A DNA stretch of 6,712 nucleotides, from the NCBI GenBank assembly GCA_028709355.1, contig JAQVXF010000063.1, positions 1-6,712 on the forward strand, given 5' to 3'. Within the stretch, counting starts at the first letter, position 1. The number at the start of each line of letters is the position of its first letter. A model generated the notes under the pieces. That model searched no databases. It had not been told where the DNA came from and saw only the letters and a list, made by a program, of their open reading frames with translations. Of the stretch, positions 5,394 to 6,712 are shown one piece after another. The stretch is from Syntrophomonas sp. GTDB taxonomy: Bacteria > Bacillota > Syntrophomonadia > Syntrophomonadales > Syntrophomonadaceae. The position numbers and the translations under genes were made by a program.

Positions 5394-5585
5394 CTATGCC
5401 TCATCTATTTCTTCCACAAGAACCATGTGTTTAACTTTTTCTATCTGCCCTCTTATCTGGGCACAATCCTCTTTTACAACCGAATGATTTAATTTCCTGA
5501 GCCCCAAACTCTGAATGGTTAAGCGCTGGGTACGAGGATAACCGATAAAGCTTTTGGTCCAGGTAATTTTTAGCTGCTTCGCCAA
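5394..5585 (-). CDS. rpmD: 50S ribosomal protein L30, TTG start
   Basis: L30 is a small 50S surface protein of the bacterial spc operon. The 63-residue product shows the pattern K.TW.KS.IGYP..QR.T...LGLRKLNH.V.......IRGQI.KV.H.V.V, and is a few residues longer than typical because of an acidic EEIDEA end. The start is TTG at 5585, in register with the MAK start of homologues. An in-frame TAA lies three codons upstream, so the gene cannot be extended. The Shine-Dalgarno is unusual: AGGGGGG, overlapping the rpsE TAG stop, 9 nt before the TTG. A weak start and an imperfect binding site suggest dependence on upstream translation, which is inference. Confidence 0.96.
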   Translation of the reverse strand: MAKQLKITWTKSFIGYPRTQRLTIQSLGLRKLNHSVVKEDCAQIRGQIEKVKHMVLVEEIDEA

Positions 5586-5594
5586 CTTGGCTTA

Positions 5595-5601
5595 CCCCCC
5601 T
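5595..5601 (-). promoter_or_regulatory. atypical rpmD ribosome binding site
   Basis: The sense strand reads AGGGGGG, which overlaps the rpsE stop and replaces the usual AGGAGG. It can pair with the anti-Shine-Dalgarno only through a G-U wobble at the central position. It sits 9 nt before the TTG start of rpmD. Confidence 0.6.
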
Positions 5602-6103
5602 AGTTCAATATCTCGTCTATCGTCTTTCCCCTCAGTTGCGCCACCCGGTCAGCCTTCTTCAGGCTCTTCAGGCCTTCCATGGTCGCCCGCACCACATTAT
5701 TGGCGTTTGAGGTTCCAATGCACTTGGTCAATATGTCTTTTAATCCGGCTGCCTCAAGGACCGCCCGAACGGGCCCGCCGGCTATAACCCCGGTTCCGGC
5801 TGCTGCCGGTTTCAACAGAACTTGACCGGCGCCAAACCTACCGACTATCTGATGGGGAATAGTCCGGCCATCGATCAAAGGAATATCGACCATATTTCTC
5901 TTGGCGTTCTCTACTCCCTTGCGTATCGCTTCAGGCACTTCGGCGGCCTTGCCTTTACCGGCCCCGACCCGTCCCTCGCCGTCGCCCACTACCACCAGGG
6001 CGCTGAAACTGAACCTGCGGCCACCTTTTACGACCTTGGCAACCCGGTTGATGTTGACAACTGTTTCGATGAACTCCGGTGCTGCCTGTTCCTTTTCTAT
6101 CAT
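5600..6103 (-). CDS. rpsE: 30S ribosomal protein S5
   Basis: S5 sits at the mRNA entry side of the 30S subunit and affects decoding fidelity and mRNA unwinding. Counting from ATG 6103, the product has 167 residues, close to the family norm. The N-terminal double-stranded-RNA-binding-like domain (about 10-73) holds the signature GGRRFSFSALVVVGDGEGRV (27-46) and GKGKAAEVPEAI. The C-terminal domain (about 85-155) includes PAAAGTGVIAGGPVRAVLE. An in-frame ATG at 6121 would add MDRREM, but the Shine-Dalgarno AGGAGG lies inside that extension and nothing comparable precedes it. The adjacent ATG 6106 is only 3 nt from the core, so ATG 6103 (6 nt) is the best choice. The rplR stop is 28 nt upstream. 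Confidence 0.97.
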   Translation of the reverse strand: MIEKEQAAPEFIETVVNINRVAKVVKGGRRFSFSALVVVGDGEGRVGAGKGKAAEVPEAIRKGVENAKRNMVDIPLIDGRTIPHQIVGRFGAGQVLLKPAAAGTGVIAGGPVRAVLEAAGLKDILTKCIGTSNANNVVRATMEGLKSLKKADRVAQLRGKTIDEILN

Positions 6104-6109
6104 CATTTC

Positions 6110-6115
6110 CCTCCT
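6110..6115 (-). promoter_or_regulatory. rpsE ribosome binding site that decides the start
   Basis: The sense strand reads AGGAGG followed by GAA and two consecutive ATG codons. The site lies within the longer in-frame reading from 6121, which argues against that start and favours 6103. Confidence 0.82.
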
Positions 6116-6131
6116 ATCCATAAGCGATCAG

Positions 6132-6497
6132 TTAAAATACGAGACCGTTTTCGCGGGCTGCATCTGCCAGAGCAGATACGCAACCGTGATACTTGCGGCC
6201 GTTACGGTCGAAAACAACGGTGGTTATACCCTTGTCTTTAGCCTTCTGGGCGATGCTCCCCCCAACCCGCGCGGCTGCCGCAACATTGCTGCAGCTGTTC
6301 AGGTCCGCCATATCCTTATCCAGGGTAGACGCGGCCGCCAAGGTAACACCCTGTACGTCATCGATCAACTGGGCATAGATATGATTGAGGCTGCGGTAAA
6401 CACATAGTCTGGGTGTTTCTGCTGTGCCTGCCAACTTGATTCTGATTCTCTTGTGTCTTCCCTGCCTGAGTTCCTTCTTGCTTGTCTTCTTGATCAT
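6132..6497 (-). CDS. rplR: 50S ribosomal protein L18
   Basis: L18 binds 5S rRNA and helps attach it to the 50S central protuberance. The product has 121 residues from ATG 6497. Family features are the basic N-terminus (MIKKTSKKELRQGRHKRIR), GTAETPRLCVYRS (24-36), HIYAQLIDD (39-47), ASTLDKD (56-62) and the C-terminal VVFDRNGRKYHG...ALADAARENGL.F. An in-frame GTG at 6506 would add MTA, but its first base is the last base of the GGGAG core, so it cannot be properly spaced. ATG 6497 lies 8 nt from that core and matches the family start. The gene follows rplF by 20 nt and precedes rpsE by 28 nt. Confidence 0.97.
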   Translation of the reverse strand: MIKKTSKKELRQGRHKRIRIKLAGTAETPRLCVYRSLNHIYAQLIDDVQGVTLAAASTLDKDMADLNSCSNVAAAARVGGSIAQKAKDKGITTVVFDRNGRKYHGCVSALADAARENGLVF

Positions 6498-6502
6498 CGC
6501 AG

Positions 6503-6512
6503 TCACTCCCTT
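6503..6512 (-). promoter_or_regulatory. rplR ribosome binding site that decides the start
   Basis: The sense strand reads AAGGGAGTGA, close to the extended consensus AAGGAGGTGA. The alternative GTG start is embedded in it, while ATG 6497 lies 8 nt beyond GGGAG. Confidence 0.75.
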
Positions 6513-6517
6513 CCTAT

Positions 6518-6712
6518 TTATTTAGCGCCCGATTTGCCAGCTTTGCGTCTGACAACTTCGTTCTCATAACGCACACCCTTACCTTTGTAAGGTTCGGGTT
6601 TTCTAAGGGCACGGATGTCGGCAGCGGTATTGCCCACCAACTGCTTATTAATGCCTTTGACGGTTATCCGGGTAACCGACGGCACTTCGAACTCAATCCC
6701 TTGGGGCGGTTC
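6518..6712 (-). CDS. rplF: 50S ribosomal protein L6, C-terminal fragment (partial)
   Basis: Reading from the window edge on the minus strand gives 64 residues and a TAA stop at 6520-6518. The 5' part of the gene lies beyond 6712. The fragment begins EPPQGIEFEVPS and contains RITVKGINKQLVGN, ADIRALRKPEPYKGKGVRYE and the basic end VVRRKAGKSGAK. The PEPYKGKGVRYE segment is the L6 C-terminal signature. L6 binds 23S rRNA near the sarcin-ricin loop and the base of the L7/L12 stalk. The placement just before rplR is the standard spc order. No start or ribosome binding site can be judged. Confidence 0.97.
   Translation of the reverse strand, partial: EPPQGIEFEVPSVTRITVKGINKQLVGNTAADIRALRKPEPYKGKGVRYENEVVRRKAGKSGAK

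Noticed and set aside
5822..6407. Two overlapping plus-strand open frames opposite rpsE and rplR
   Set aside because: They lie antisense to intact S5 and L18 genes and show no domain features.

Overview
The window is one unbroken stretch of the spc/alpha ribosomal-protein super-operon of a bacterium. Every gene lies on the minus strand, so transcription runs from high to low coordinates. In transcription order the genes are rplF (3' end only), rplR, rpsE, rpmD, rplO, secY, adk, map, a KOW-domain RNA-binding protein gene, infA, rpmJ, rpsM, rpsK, rpsD and rpoA (5' end only). No gene-free stretch exceeds about 50 bases, and I see no RNA gene, mobile element, CRISPR array or credible terminator.

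The gene order points to the Firmicutes, specifically Clostridia: adk and map follow secY, infA and rpmJ precede rpsM, and a small L14e-like KOW gene sits between map and infA. Base composition is near 50% G+C and Shine-Dalgarno (SD) sequences are strong (AAGGAGG). S4 and L36 are zinc-binding types, and rpsD lies inside the operon rather than at a separate locus as in Bacillus subtilis. A Peptococcaceae- or Syntrophomonadaceae-like clostridium is a reasonable guess, but I cannot name a genus.

Layout: 6712-4941 encodes 50S proteins L6, L18, L30 and L15 and the 30S protein S5. 4941-2253 encodes the SecY translocon pore, adenylate kinase and methionine aminopeptidase. 2240-1572 encodes the KOW protein, initiation factor IF-1 and L36. 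1525-99 encodes S13, S11 and S4, and 53-1 begins the RNA polymerase alpha subunit. Together they link ribosome assembly, translation initiation, removal of the N-terminal methionine, membrane insertion, nucleotide balance and transcription. Genes are packed with 10-50 nt gaps or small overlaps (rplO/secY TAATG, adk/map ATGA, KOW/infA 8 nt), which suggests translational coupling.

This is a core housekeeping region, and I found no new system in it. The points worth a second look are small. Six of 14 visible starts are non-ATG. Several start regions carry a decoy ATG exactly 3 nt after the SD core. The longest readings of rpsM, rpsE and rplR are probably too long at the N-terminus. The KOW protein has an internal repeat and a tail that coincides with the infA ribosome binding site. 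Methionine aminopeptidase seems to carry a short insertion before its catalytic histidine.
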